From Candidatus Woesearchaeota archaeon (lineage in GTDB: Archaea > Nanobdellota > Nanobdellia > Woesearchaeales > UBA11576): a stretch of DNA of 54,188 bases. Each line of letters begins with the position of its first letter. The first letter of the stretch is position 1. Both the position numbers and the translations under genes were made by a program. The notes under the pieces were generated by a model. The model was not told the DNA's origin, did no database searches, and was given only the letters and a program-made list of their open reading frames with translations. The DNA lies in assembly GCA_018668595.1 (NCBI GenBank), contig JABJCP010000039.1, positions 1 to 54,188 of the forward strand. Direction: 5' to 3'. This document shows positions 8,915 to 18,333 of this stretch, in pieces.

Positions 8915-11074
8915 TTAAGTTGCACTAAATGAATCTAAAATATTACCATCTGCATCTTTTGCAACACACTCTAAATTAGTATTACACCGATAAAAACCAT
9001 AACCACCTACTCCTCCTTTACAAAAACCGCCAGCAGGAATATTCGATTTGCATTTTCTTGGGTGAGTTAATGCACCAACATCCAAATTAATAACGCCATT
9101 TACTTTAATTCTTGACAAACCGTGTGTGTGTGCTGCAATAAACAAAACTTTATTACCCTTGGTTGCATGTTCTGCTAATAAAGGATTTAACTTATTCTTT
9201 GAACAACCATGAGCTCCGTGTTGAATTAATGGAAATCCTGGTTTATGAACCATCAACATCACATTTTTATTTTGATTAGCTGCTAATTTTTCTTCTAAAA
9301 ATTCGATTTGAACCGAACATTCAAGTTCATTATTTAATGTAACTAGAATTAAATCACTAGTTAGTTCTGCCATATAATTACCTTTATCTTTCATTTGCTC
9401 TGCAACATAAGGCAACTTTTCACCCATGTTTTCGGCAATTGCTAAATCTCCCCTTTTATCAGTTCTACCATAAGTTTCGTGATTTCCTACAGTACCATAA
9501 AAATAACCTTTTGAAAATAAAGTTTCATGATCTAATAAAAATCGATCCCAATGCTTTTTATTTCCTCCTGTACCAACCATATCGCCTGCGTGAAATAATG
9601 TGGGAGAATCACACTCTTTTTCAATTCTATCTAACACTTTTGTTTGCGCATTACCTGTTCCCCTACTATCTCCATATAAAATTAAACAAGAAGGATCTTT
9701 TACATTTGAACCTTGAGGAATAGAAACTGGAACTGCAGGAGTTGTTTGCTCTAATTCTTTACACTCGCCATTGAAATTTACATTTTTAAATTGAACGACC
9801 ATGTCGTCGTAAGTGCCTTCTTTTTTATATTTAGGATTTGGCCAATACCAAATTGAAGCCATATTACCTGCTGCTTCAAAAAACTTATTCATGTCTTCTG
9901 CACTAGGATTTTTTTCACTAGACTGAGCTGGCCAAACAGGAGCTTTCAAACCCATTTTTTTAATTTGTTCTAAAGCTACATCCACAGAACCATCAGGCGT
10001 ACCTTTTTTACCACCCCAATAAACCCAATAAACCTGCGGAAGATGTGCATCTCCACAATATTCATCAAATGCTTTCCAAGGTAGAGACTTATGATTACTA
10101 ACAAGACCATATGAAGAAAAACCAATAAATGCACCCTTTACTTCTTGCCTTATTTTAGTGCAAAGTTCTTGAGCTCTAAAAGCGCGCTCATCAAAAGATA
10201 AAAACTCAGGCGGATCTTTTCCATTAGGAAACTTTTTACTAACAGTTTCTTTTTTATATTTCTCAGGACTTTTGAAATCTTTTTCAGCGTCGAGAATAAT
10301 CCCTTTAACGCCTTTAATTTCTAAAGTTTTCTTTATTGATTTTACTTGAGCATCAATATTCCAAGGAACAACCCAATACCACGCATAAAGATCAATACCT
10401 CTGCTAGTAAACTCATCAACAATTTGTTGATTAAATTTTTCAGGCCAAAAACTTCCCGAGTCTCCAGACTTTAAAAGAACAAAATCAATACCTAAATCTT
10501 TTGCTTCTTGAGCTACCTCTGATGCAGATTTTCCTGTTGCAGCTATAGTCCAAATCCATGCGCCAAACTTAGCTTCACCATCACATTGTAATGTTGATTT
10601 TTGTGATTCTGATTGTGCTTGAGTTTGAATACTATCAATTTCTGTTGTTGTTAAAAAAGATCTGACAAAATCTCCAGGACAAAAATCATAATAAGATTTG
10701 AAAGACTCTTTGAATTCATTTTTCAAACCTTCCTCAACTCCTTTATCATTAGGACTACAATCTTTACCATCAACATCATGCCAAAGATTAAAACCATAAT
10801 ACTTCCCACAATCACCACTAGTTCCTCCTGCAAGTTGAAGATTGTACAAGGATTCATGCATTCCAATTCTTGCAGCAATATCAATACATGCCAAAGACTT
10901 TTCTCCTTTTTGAATTTTTAATATTTGTTCTAATTGATGTTCACCCATAACCTTTTCAAAATTATCAAACTTATTTGTAAGCTTCACAAAAGCTGTTGTG
11001 AGAACAATAACTGTAATTATAACTAGGAAAATATTGAAAATCATTCCCTTTTTTGAAGTTCTAAACAGGTTCAT
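8915..11074 (-). CDS. Membrane-tethered TIM-barrel glycosidase-like domain fused to a calcineurin-like metallophosphoesterase
   Basis: A 719-aa protein anchored by an N-terminal TM segment (about residues 10-30) behind a basic leader. Residues ~165-410 look like a glycoside-hydrolase-type TIM barrel of GH25-like flavour: FGAWIWTIA, DFVLLKSGD, DLYAWYWVVPW, GVKGIILDAEKDF with acidic residues at a strand end, AFIGFSSYG, and LPQVYWVYWGG. Residues ~435-690 form a metallophosphoesterase: LYGDSRGT, HAGDMVGTGG, GTVGNHETYG, MVHKPGFP and FIAAHTHG, giving the complete set of metal-binding Asp/Asn/His motifs. Such a fusion could cleave a phosphate-containing glycopolymer outside the cell; this is inference. 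The phosphoesterase call is strong. The barrel's exact family is not settled, and DUF1906-like is an alternative to GH25. It belongs to the exported hydrolase block. Confidence 0.75.
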   Translation of the reverse strand: MNLFRTSKKGMIFNIFLVIITVIVLTTAFVKLTNKFDNFEKVMGEHQLEQILKIQKGEKSLACIDIAARIGMHESLYNLQLAGGTSGDCGKYYGFNLWHDVDGKDCSPNDKGVEEGLKNEFKESFKSYYDFCPGDFVRSFLTTTEIDSIQTQAQSESQKSTLQCDGEAKFGAWIWTIAATGKSASEVAQEAKDLGIDFVLLKSGDSGSFWPEKFNQQIVDEFTSRGIDLYAWYWVVPWNIDAQVKSIKKTLEIKGVKGIILDAEKDFKSPEKYKKETVSKKFPNGKDPPEFLSFDERAFRAQELCTKIRQEVKGAFIGFSSYGLVSNHKSLPWKAFDEYCGDAHLPQVYWVYWGGKKGTPDGSVDVALEQIKKMGLKAPVWPAQSSEKNPSAEDMNKFFEAAGNMASIWYWPNPKYKKEGTYDDMVVQFKNVNFNGECKELEQTTPAVPVSIPQGSNVKDPSCLILYGDSRGTGNAQTKVLDRIEKECDSPTLFHAGDMVGTGGNKKHWDRFLLDHETLFSKGYFYGTVGNHETYGRTDKRGDLAIAENMGEKLPYVAEQMKDKGNYMAELTSDLILVTLNNELECSVQIEFLEEKLAANQNKNVMLMVHKPGFPLIQHGAHGCSKNKLNPLLAEHATKGNKVLFIAAHTHGLSRIKVNGVINLDVGALTHPRKCKSNIPAGGFCKGGVGGYGFYRCNTNLECVAKDADGNILDSFSAT

Positions 11075-11138
11075 TTTTTTGTTTTGTTAATTTCGTTTTG
11101 ATCTTTATAATTTTTGTTGTTATCTAGTTTTATTCAAA

Positions 11139-11753
11139 CTAATCTGCAAAATTGTCATAATCAACATCATAATATTTAAAAAAACTATCATCACCATAAA
11201 AAACATACAACTTGATAGGATTATCATCAGGATTTAATGAAGGCAATGTTGTTGTAAACTTTTCTTCTACTGGAATTAAATCTGAATTAGGAAAATAATA
11301 AGGATTAAACGTATTATAACTATACTGAGATGTTGAACATTTATAAGAGCCGTAATTATAATCAATATTGTTTCCATAAATGATAAATGTTAAACAAAGA
11401 TCATTGTCAAAAAATGAATTTATGAAATCATCTGTTTGAGATTTTAATAATTCTTCATACTTTTGTGGATCACTATCAGCAAGAAGAACTAATTCCCCCA
11501 TTGAAAGCACACGATCATGACCTGCAACATCAACAGGCCATTTTAAATAAATCGAACTCAAGTAATTTCCTTTAGCATTAATTGTATCTACTTCTAACTT
11601 TTCTTTAATCTCATTAGACTGAAGACTGAAAATTAAAAAGAATACAAAAATTACAATAGCAAAAACAATATATGCATAAATATCAACAATAGCTCCTGCT
11701 ATGAACGCTTTTTTGTTTTTTCTCAATTTTTTAAAAGGTTTTATTTTGAACAT
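11139..11753 (-). CDS. Small pilin-like single-TM protein, function unknown
   Basis: 204 aa, unrecognised. A basic leader (FKKLRKNKKAFIAGAIVDIY) precedes a single hydrophobic helix (about residues 25-47), and the rest is an extracellular domain with two cysteines (DLCLTF, YKCSTS) and aromatic-rich strands. The KKA/F junction before the helix resembles an archaeal class III (prepilin) processing site, although Phe follows where Gln is usual. It sits between the metallophosphoesterase and another TM protein in the same direction, probably as part of a pilus-like or secretion assembly set. Confidence 0.55.
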   Translation of the reverse strand: MFKIKPFKKLRKNKKAFIAGAIVDIYAYIVFAIVIFVFFLIFSLQSNEIKEKLEVDTINAKGNYLSSIYLKWPVDVAGHDRVLSMGELVLLADSDPQKYEELLKSQTDDFINSFFDNDLCLTFIIYGNNIDYNYGSYKCSTSQYSYNTFNPYYFPNSDLIPVEEKFTTTLPSLNPDDNPIKLYVFYGDDSFFKYYDVDYDNFAD

Positions 11754-11801
11754 TTTGTTTTTTGTTTTGATTTATTTATTTTTATTATTTAATTGGCCTG
11801 G

Positions 11802-12386
11802 TTAACCTCGCGGAATAATTGCGCGTATTGTTAACTTACCTCCATAAACTCCATGAGATGAATGAACTACTACAGGAATTTCTTGAATATGCCAATCAGC
11901 ACCTGAAAGACCTGGAATGCGCGTATCTGCTAAAGGTTTCCAATTATCAAACCATTTTTTATTATAATAAATTGAATCGTACATGACTTCTGGCAGTTCC
12001 CCTCGAGGAATTGTTGTTAATCTAATCTCTGCTGCAATTAAACGATTATTACCAAGGTTAATATTATGCTCTAAATCAAAATCATTTTCACTGAATTGAA
12101 CACCATCAATAATACCTGGATAAACTCTACCTGAAAGAGGATCATGAGTTGAAACACCACCAGGTGAATAAACTAATGAATGAGTAAAAACATCTGCAAT
12201 CAATGGATCAACATCATAATATGAAACAATAAATAATCTTACAAGAGCTATAATGCAAACAAAAACAATAATCATAAAAACAATACGCGGAATCATAACT
12301 AATATATTAAAAGATAAAATTCCCTTTTTGTTATTAAAAGGAATAGATTCTTTTTTCTCTTTTTGATTGTTTAATTTTCTTTTCAT
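11802..12386 (-). CDS. Single-TM protein with extracellular domain, function unknown
   Basis: 194 aa, unrecognised. A long basic leader is followed by one hydrophobic segment (about residues 24-50, NILVMIPRIVFMIIVFVCII) and an extracellular domain rich in beta-type sequence without cysteines in the mature part (RLTTIPRGELP, HIQEIPVVVHS, KLTIRAIIPRG). It lies downstream of the 1161-aa muramidase-like gene on the minus strand. Its conserved-looking TM-plus-domain layout suggests a structural subunit of the same surface machine, but nothing identifies a function. Confidence 0.5.
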   Translation of the reverse strand: MKRKLNNQKEKKESIPFNNKKGILSFNILVMIPRIVFMIIVFVCIIALVRLFIVSYYDVDPLIADVFTHSLVYSPGGVSTHDPLSGRVYPGIIDGVQFSENDFDLEHNINLGNNRLIAAEIRLTTIPRGELPEVMYDSIYYNKKWFDNWKPLADTRIPGLSGADWHIQEIPVVVHSSHGVYGGKLTIRAIIPRG

Positions 12387-12426
12387 TTTGTTATTATAAC
12401 TTGAATTATTTTATTAAAGTTATTTA

Positions 12427-15400
12427 TTAAGTTGTTGCTTGAACAGTTTGTTCTTTTGAAGCTGTTGACTTACCAAAACTAAAAAAGTTTAATAGTAATT
12501 CAGTAAAACCCGTACTCTGGGATTTTGAATGTGCAATTCCTCCATCTCCTTGAAGTTTAAATGTAAAAGTAAACCAATTATGTTCTAAATTTTTAAAAGC
12601 TGAATTGTAATTTGAACTATAAAAAGTTTTTGTAGAGTAATCCTGAGGAGATATACCTTTAATGAAATTTTCAGAATCAATATCTCCTTTTGTTAGTGCA
12701 TTATGGAAATGAGTTAATATAGATTGCTCTGAATCAAAAGATTCTAAAATGTGTTTAGCATAATTATAATCATTACAAGCACCATCAAATAAACCTAAGA
12801 GATACAATTCAGAATCTGAATTTGAAACTGCTCGCCTTATTCCGCCACCACATAAAGCATTACCTTGACCCATTATTGAAATACTTTCAATGTTTATTTT
12901 ATATTCCTTCAAAATTTCACTAATTTTTTCTATATGCAGGTTTATGTCATAATCATTTTCTAACCAATAATTACGATTAAATTCTGTTTCTGATTTCGGA
13001 TCATCCATAGGTGCTGCAATAATAACCGGCTGAACTTGACCTCCTTCAATTAAAGACTCTGCAATAAGATCAAATGAATTAGAACTACCTGGACCAACAA
13101 AAATATTTGAATCAGGTATTGCGCCTGATCTCCAACCATGCAATGAAATAATAAGAGGGAAGGAACCGCCGCAAAGAGCCTGCCTAGGAATCCAGACACG
13201 ACCCATTTCACCACGCCTTCCCTCAGGGTAATCCAGGTGATCAGGATAATCTAACGGTAACAAAACTGAAGTTTTTTGAGAACAAGAAGACCCAGAAGTT
13301 TGCGAAGAATCTTGCAACCCATACTTAGCATTAACTGTAAAACCATCAATAAAATAATCAAGTTCTGTGTTGTAGAATTTGCTTAATGCATTATCAACAG
13401 CATACGCAATATTTTCAGGATTAGTTTCAGATTCTGCAAACCTTCCCAAATCTATGAAAACAGAAATTTTGCCTTCTTCATTTGCTTTTTGTAAATAATT
13501 AAGAGGGTGATTAGCAGCAAATTTTGAAGGAGTTACAGGAATGATTTGAGCAAACTCAACAGATGACTCAGGAGTAAGAAGTTCATTAATCAAAAGACAA
13601 GCAAACTTACGATTTGCTCTTAAATTATAAGACTCTGCAGAAATAAAGATTTTAATACCTTTGTCAACAAGATCATCTCCTGGACCGCCAAATCCAATAG
13701 TTATATCTGGAGAAATATGCGCACCAGTATAAGTGCCTCTTGAATCTGCAGTTAAAATATTAACAATACGATCAAAATAAGTTTGAGATTCGTCAAAACT
13801 TGACGCAGAATTAAGAGTACTTGTTGTTTTGACTTTACTTTGAAGATCAGGAGTTAAAGAAAAACCCTCTCCAAAAAAATTAACCCAAGAACAATAACTT
13901 GCAAAAAAATCATTAGCAAGATTGCATGAAGGTGGAGAATTTGAATCTTGTTTAAACTCAGATGCTCCATCTTTATCAGACTGCAAACAAATAATACATT
14001 GCCAAAGTTTAGTTTGATCAGGGTCAGATGCGAAAGTAGAACAACGCTCAAAAGATTTGAACTTATCTTCAACAGAAGATCCCATTGCAGCAATGTATGC
14101 TTGTTGAGTAAGCTCTGCTTTACAATCTAATTGTTCACGATCAGAATCTGATGCGAAACTACATTGAGTTTTTTGAATAGAATATTCTGTATCGCAATAA
14201 GTTAACAAACTTTTTTTGAATTTAATTTTACAAGAATCTTTAGCTCCAAAATCAGTTGTGATTTCTACAAAAGTTGCAATAACTGCAGGATGCAAACCAT
14301 ATGTTTGTGCAGAATCAACAATTTCTTGATACAAAGAATTTTGATTCTCAGAATTAAATGCTATTGCATTCATTTTAGACGAAATTTCAGACTCTGATTT
14401 TGGATCAATACCTGAACAATCAACAGGCAAACCAATACCTGATGAAACTGAATTTCCTTTTGTTGAACTTGAAGCAGACGACGATGATGGATCTGATGGT
14501 GCAAAACCTGTAATAGAAAATGGAAGAGAATTTGAAATTGAGTTTGAAATAGATGATGCGACTTGGGTTGATGCTGCAGATTGAGGCGTAGATGAACTCT
14601 CACTGCCAGAACCCAAATTTTGATTATATGCAGTTTCTAACTTACCTGCATATTTTCCAGATTTATCACCATTATAAATTCTAGCAAAATTATAAAAATC
14701 TTTTTCCTGAGCGGCTTTAAGTAGGTTTTTATTGTTTTCTATGAACTTAAACATAGCTTGAATTTGTGTACCTGCAGATTTTTGAAAAGTATCAAACATG
14801 ACAATAGGCGAATCATAACCAACTTTTTTATGATTAAAACCCATTACTTGACCTGCACCCATACTAATAGATCTATATGCTGCAACCTGGTTTAGAGTTA
14901 CTGCTTTTTCAAAACAAGCATATTCATTTGACTGACCACCTTGACAACTAACGCCTGCAATTTCTCTTCCAACAAGTTTACTCTCTCCCTTAGTTTTGCC
15001 CATACCTTTATTTTTCCACGAACCATCCTCGCTATTAGACTCTCTATTATAAACATGAGGCTCCATTCTAATAATCATTTTACCATCTTTGAAATACTGT
15101 TTTGATGATTCGACTTGAGTTATAGCTTTGGCAAATGCTAATGCCATATTAAGCCTTTGAGCTTCACTTTTGATCACTTCATCAACATCACCAGAAATAG
15201 GCGTTGTACCTAAATTAGAAGGAATGTTTGACGGTTTTTGTTTTGATTTATCATTAACAGTATGAGTAACAATTAATTTAGCTCCAGGAACTGGAGCCAC
15301 TTTTTGAAGTAAAACTACTTTATCCTCTCGCCAATTAGAATAAGATGTGTTTGCCGCAGGACATAACATCTGATTTAAATTAAAACTTGAATTATCTTTT

Positions 15401-15912
15401 TGATTTAAAATTATTTTATTACCTAATTTAAAAATTTTGGGAGTATCTAAATTAAACAAAGCTCCCTTAACAAGTGTTAAAGTTAAATCTTGAATGTATT
15501 TTGCCTTATACTCTGCAGCTTCGCCAGGTTCTTGTACAATAACAGTTGAATTATAAAAGTAAACCTTAATTATCGCATTATCTTTTATTTTAGAAAAATC
15601 AACAGGAGTGTACTCTGCGTGAATAAACCCGGGTGCTGTTTGAATAACAGACATTAACAATCCTAAATCAAATGAAGTATATTTTTTCTCAAAAGTAATA
15701 TCCTCTGCAACAGAATTGACATAAGCAAACATAACACCTGCAACCATAACAACAAGAATAATTTGAATCATAACAAAAATGAGTTCCTGAGTCATTGTTG
15801 CACGACGAGAATTTAAAAAACTCTGTTTGTTTTTATTATTTAAAATAGAAAATAAATTAGAACAAAAGTTAGATCTAACTATACGATTACCTAGATTACC
15901 CCTTTTTTTCAA
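12427..15912 (-). CDS. Membrane-tethered N-acetylmuramidase with C-terminal esterase-like domain
   Basis: 1161 aa. It starts at a TTG (15910-15912) with GGGTGAT six bases upstream, which supports the start. An N-terminal TM/pilin-like segment (about residues 38-68, after NSRRATMTQELIF) tethers it. Residues ~245-430 match the N-acetylmuramidase family formerly called DUF3380: AKAITQVESS with the likely catalytic Glu, IRMEPHVYNRE, SMGAGQVMGFNH, and NFARIYNGDKSGKYAGKL. These domains cleave peptidoglycan glycan chains. A Ser-rich linker (~430-500) leads to a cysteine-rich middle. Residues ~750-880 loosely resemble an amidase_3-like fold, with low confidence. Residues ~900-1140 resemble an alpha/beta-hydrolase esterase (LIISLHGWRSGA, VIIAAPMDDP), but the expected nucleophile elbow reads SIMGQGNALCGGG without Ser, so that domain may be inactive. 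It ends the exported-hydrolase block. Confidence 0.75.
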   Translation of the reverse strand: MKKRGNLGNRIVRSNFCSNLFSILNNKNKQSFLNSRRATMTQELIFVMIQIILVVMVAGVMFAYVNSVAEDITFEKKYTSFDLGLLMSVIQTAPGFIHAEYTPVDFSKIKDNAIIKVYFYNSTVIVQEPGEAAEYKAKYIQDLTLTLVKGALFNLDTPKIFKLGNKIILNQKDNSSFNLNQMLCPAANTSYSNWREDKVVLLQKVAPVPGAKLIVTHTVNDKSKQKPSNIPSNLGTTPISGDVDEVIKSEAQRLNMALAFAKAITQVESSKQYFKDGKMIIRMEPHVYNRESNSEDGSWKNKGMGKTKGESKLVGREIAGVSCQGGQSNEYACFEKAVTLNQVAAYRSISMGAGQVMGFNHKKVGYDSPIVMFDTFQKSAGTQIQAMFKFIENNKNLLKAAQEKDFYNFARIYNGDKSGKYAGKLETAYNQNLGSGSESSSTPQSAASTQVASSISNSISNSLPFSITGFAPSDPSSSSASSSTKGNSVSSGIGLPVDCSGIDPKSESEISSKMNAIAFNSENQNSLYQEIVDSAQTYGLHPAVIATFVEITTDFGAKDSCKIKFKKSLLTYCDTEYSIQKTQCSFASDSDREQLDCKAELTQQAYIAAMGSSVEDKFKSFERCSTFASDPDQTKLWQCIICLQSDKDGASEFKQDSNSPPSCNLANDFFASYCSWVNFFGEGFSLTPDLQSKVKTTSTLNSASSFDESQTYFDRIVNILTADSRGTYTGAHISPDITIGFGGPGDDLVDKGIKIFISAESYNLRANRKFACLLINELLTPESSVEFAQIIPVTPSKFAANHPLNYLQKANEEGKISVFIDLGRFAESETNPENIAYAVDNALSKFYNTELDYFIDGFTVNAKYGLQDSSQTSGSSCSQKTSVLLPLDYPDHLDYPEGRRGEMGRVWIPRQALCGGSFPLIISLHGWRSGAIPDSNIFVGPGSSNSFDLIAESLIEGGQVQPVIIAAPMDDPKSETEFNRNYWLENDYDINLHIEKISEILKEYKINIESISIMGQGNALCGGGIRRAVSNSDSELYLLGLFDGACNDYNYAKHILESFDSEQSILTHFHNALTKGDIDSENFIKGISPQDYSTKTFYSSNYNSAFKNLEHNWFTFTFKLQGDGGIAHSKSQSTGFTELLLNFFSFGKSTASKEQTVQATT

Positions 15913-16136
15913 AAAAAATCACCCAATAAAAGACAATATATGCTTTTTATTTAAATAGTTTATCTAAAATACTTGATTAATTAGTAATTTATATAATGGA
16001 ACTAAAATATAAATTATAATCTCTGATCAAAAAATATAATTAAACTAATAATTAAATGACATTATTAAAACATAATATTAAATGATATTATATTCAAATA
16101 TATTCCTATAGAATTCTAAAAATGTTTTTAAGAATA

Positions 16137-16949
16137 TTATTTTGTCATAACAGTATTTTTCATATTGCCTGTTTGTTGTTTTGGCTTTTCAGCAATTGTA
16201 ACAGTTTGAGAAGTAACTGTTTTTTCTTTAAATAGTTCACCTAATTGATCACACATTATAAAATGTTTATCAGATTTCTTTTTGATTTCAAGTTCTGAAT
16301 TAGATGAAACTTTAATAGCAACCTTACCCGGAGCACCAAAATCTTTAATAATTAAAAATGCTTCTTGAATTTTTTTATCCTCTCCAGTCCAACAAGATTC
16401 GGAATACAAACTAAGATCAGAATTTATAACATTAGGATCTACTAAATTTGAAGTGAATCGTTTAACTTTAGAATTAACTTTAACACAAGTTCCATCATTA
16501 ATGCAATCATCACCAGTAGTATCACCATAACCACCATCACAAACACAAAGACACGCTTTTGAACCGCACTTAGACTTAGGACGGATTATGTTGTCATCAT
16601 GAGGGCCGCAATACTCTTCGACTTCATCCCTGTCATTCGTTGTGAAAGATCTTTCACCAGGGATACTAAATCCTACCAAAGCCCAATCAGGTTCAAGATA
16701 CGCATTTTTAAAACCACAAGAAGTATAATTGGTGTTTTTCTCGTCGTATAAGAAATTAACATATTTTGCTATATGTTTTACAGTCCCCATAGTTCCCTCA
16801 TCAGCATCAGAACTAACTAAATTAATAAGACTAACAACTAATGCAACAGTTGCAATAATTGCAAAAAAAGCGAGAACTAAACCTGTCAAAGAATTAATAC
16901 TTAAATCAATTTGCGCTTTTTTATTTTTTGAATTTAGAAGATTTATCAT
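16137..16949 (-). CDS. Pilin-like exported protein with cysteine-rich domain
   Basis: 270 aa, unrecognised. The leader NKKAQIDLS followed by a long hydrophobic helix (about residues 12-45) is a class III (prepilin-type) signal with expected cleavage before Gln. The exported part carries about ten cysteines, including a compact run KCGSKACLCVCDGGYGDTTG, so it is probably disulfide-rich. It is the first of a series of similar small exported proteins running to about 25.35 kb. The 15913-16136 gap upstream of the muramidase holds only AT-rich sequence with imperfect ATTAAATGAYATTAT repeats. Likely a minor pilin-like subunit; no specific function. Confidence 0.6.
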   Translation of the reverse strand: MINLLNSKNKKAQIDLSINSLTGLVLAFFAIIATVALVVSLINLVSSDADEGTMGTVKHIAKYVNFLYDEKNTNYTSCGFKNAYLEPDWALVGFSIPGERSFTTNDRDEVEEYCGPHDDNIIRPKSKCGSKACLCVCDGGYGDTTGDDCINDGTCVKVNSKVKRFTSNLVDPNVINSDLSLYSESCWTGEDKKIQEAFLIIKDFGAPGKVAIKVSSNSELEIKKKSDKHFIMCDQLGELFKEKTVTSQTVTIAEKPKQQTGNMKNTVMTK

Positions 16950-16973
16950 GTTTAATTATTATTAATGTTCTAA

Positions 16974-17519
16974 TTATTTGTAAAATTTGAAATCTGGACG
17001 AGCCCTATTACTGTTTCTAAAAATACCTGTACAAAGAGTTCCGTATCTAGTTCCGCCATTGTAGCCATCTTCATTGTTTTCTGCATAAGCTTTGTAAACA
17101 TAAGCAACTTCTGCAAATTCAGACGCCGTATTTATTTCAGAACAATCAACATCATACGTTCCTTTAGGATCTTTGGCAAACTTTGATTTAAATTTTAACT
17201 TCTGGAAAAAATTCATTTTATTGGTAGTAACCTTAGTTTCACTACCTTTAGCCAACTTATCAGGAAGACATCCGGGAAAATTAAGAGTAGACCCTGAACC
17301 CATAGGACAGCCAGGAGGATCAAATAAACAAGCGCATCGACTAAAATCGCCTGCAACAGCAGAAGTATATTGACTTGTAGACTCTGCAGCAGTTGCAGAA
17401 GATTTGAATATTAAAGAACTTGTAAAAATACACAATGCGGCAAGAACTACTGTGATTACAGATCCCATAAGGAATCCCATACCTCTTTTTTTGTTAATTA
17501 TATTAAATATTTTAAACAT
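16974..17519 (-). CDS. Small exported TM protein with cysteines, function unknown
   Basis: 181 aa. The leader NKKRGMGFLMGSVITVVLAA gives a single N-terminal helix, then an extracellular region with paired cysteines (RCACLFDPPGC, FPGCLP, DVDCSE, TLCTGIF). The KRG/M junction is class III-like but Met replaces Gln. It lies 24 bases upstream of the 270-aa gene in the same direction, so the two are probably co-transcribed. Member of the local pilin-like cohort. Confidence 0.55.
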   Translation of the reverse strand: MFKIFNIINKKRGMGFLMGSVITVVLAALCIFTSSLIFKSSATAAESTSQYTSAVAGDFSRCACLFDPPGCPMGSGSTLNFPGCLPDKLAKGSETKVTTNKMNFFQKLKFKSKFAKDPKGTYDVDCSEINTASEFAEVAYVYKAYAENNEDGYNGGTRYGTLCTGIFRNSNRARPDFKFYK

Positions 17520-17599
17520 TTTTAAATATTTTAAATAGTTTATTAAATAAATTTAATTTTGAAAATGAAAAAATAAAAAGATAAAATGAAAAAAACAAA

Positions 17600-17923
17600 T
17601 TACATCATGCAACACTCAGGTGCTTCTCCTCCGTCTTCACACATCCATTCACCTTCGTGGTAACTCCCTCCATTAGATTGACAAGTATCTGCACTCATGC
17701 CGCACACATTATTTGTTCCTGGAAGTTCACACATTTTTCCAGACGTATATGTTTTTGAAGAATCTGTAACACCTTTATTAAACAGTTTTAGTTTGCCTGA
17801 AAAAATAAGAACTAACACAATCAAAATAATTAAAACAATAACTGCAATGATTACAATGTTTAATGAAAGTCCTTGACCTCTTTTATTGTTTAAGTTTCTT
17901 AAATTCAAATTTGGAAGTTTCAT
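17600..17923 (-). CDS. Cysteine-rich mini-pilin paralogue A
   Basis: 107 aa. The leader NNKRGQGLSLN is a textbook class III signal (cleavage between Gly and Gln), followed by a hydrophobic helix (about residues 20-43). The mature tail has about seven cysteines and ends in a CC pair (APECCMM). The same plan (helix, Cys...Gly...Cys, terminal CC) occurs in the next three genes, so this is a four-gene tandem family. GAGGTG lies seven bases upstream of the ATG. It is too short to be a normal pilin; it could be a disulfide-knotted surface peptide or a secreted effector processed by an A24 peptidase such as the one at 50.8 kb. Confidence 0.65.
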   Translation of the reverse strand: MKLPNLNLRNLNNKRGQGLSLNIVIIAVIVLIILIVLVLIFSGKLKLFNKGVTDSSKTYTSGKMCELPGTNNVCGMSADTCQSNGGSYHEGEWMCEDGGEAPECCMM

Positions 17924-17976
17924 AAAATTTCACCTCATATTATTTTAAATTAAATAAAAATTAATGTTTATGAATG

Positions 17977-18321
17977 TTAATAACTATCAGGAACACAACA
18001 AATACCAGCAGGAATACCTGCTTTTAAGTAATTCTCTTTAGGCTTAGTTCCGTCGGAACAAGTCATAACTTTTCTAGTGGAACCCGGAGGACAACCATCC
18101 TCTGCTTGGCTAGGCGTAAGACATTTTGCATTAGGAATCACACCCTCACAACCTGCAATTTTTCCACCTTCTCTAGCTTTAAGACCAATATAAATTAAAA
18201 TAACTAAAACAACCATAGCTAAAACTACAATAATTAAAGTTGTGATTGGAAGACCTTGAGCCTTTTTTGAATTACACATACAATTCTTTTTTGATTTTCT
18301 TGTATAATTTATTTTTGACAT
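17977..18321 (-). CDS. Cysteine-rich mini-pilin paralogue B
   Basis: 114 aa from the ATG at 18319-18321. A GTG at 18333 could also open the frame, but AGGTG there is the ribosome binding site and overlaps the TAG stop of the upstream paralogue, so the ATG nine bases further is preferred. A long basic leader ends in SKKAQGLPIT, a class III site, followed by a helix (TTLIIVVLAMVVLVILIYIG). The tail has six or so cysteines and ends GICCVPDSY. Tandem paralogue of its neighbours; function unknown. Confidence 0.62.
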   Translation of the reverse strand: MSKINYTRKSKKNCMCNSKKAQGLPITTLIIVVLAMVVLVILIYIGLKAREGGKIAGCEGVIPNAKCLTPSQAEDGCPPGSTRKVMTCSDGTKPKENYLKAGIPAGICCVPDSY

Positions 18322-18333
18322 GTATAAAAACAC

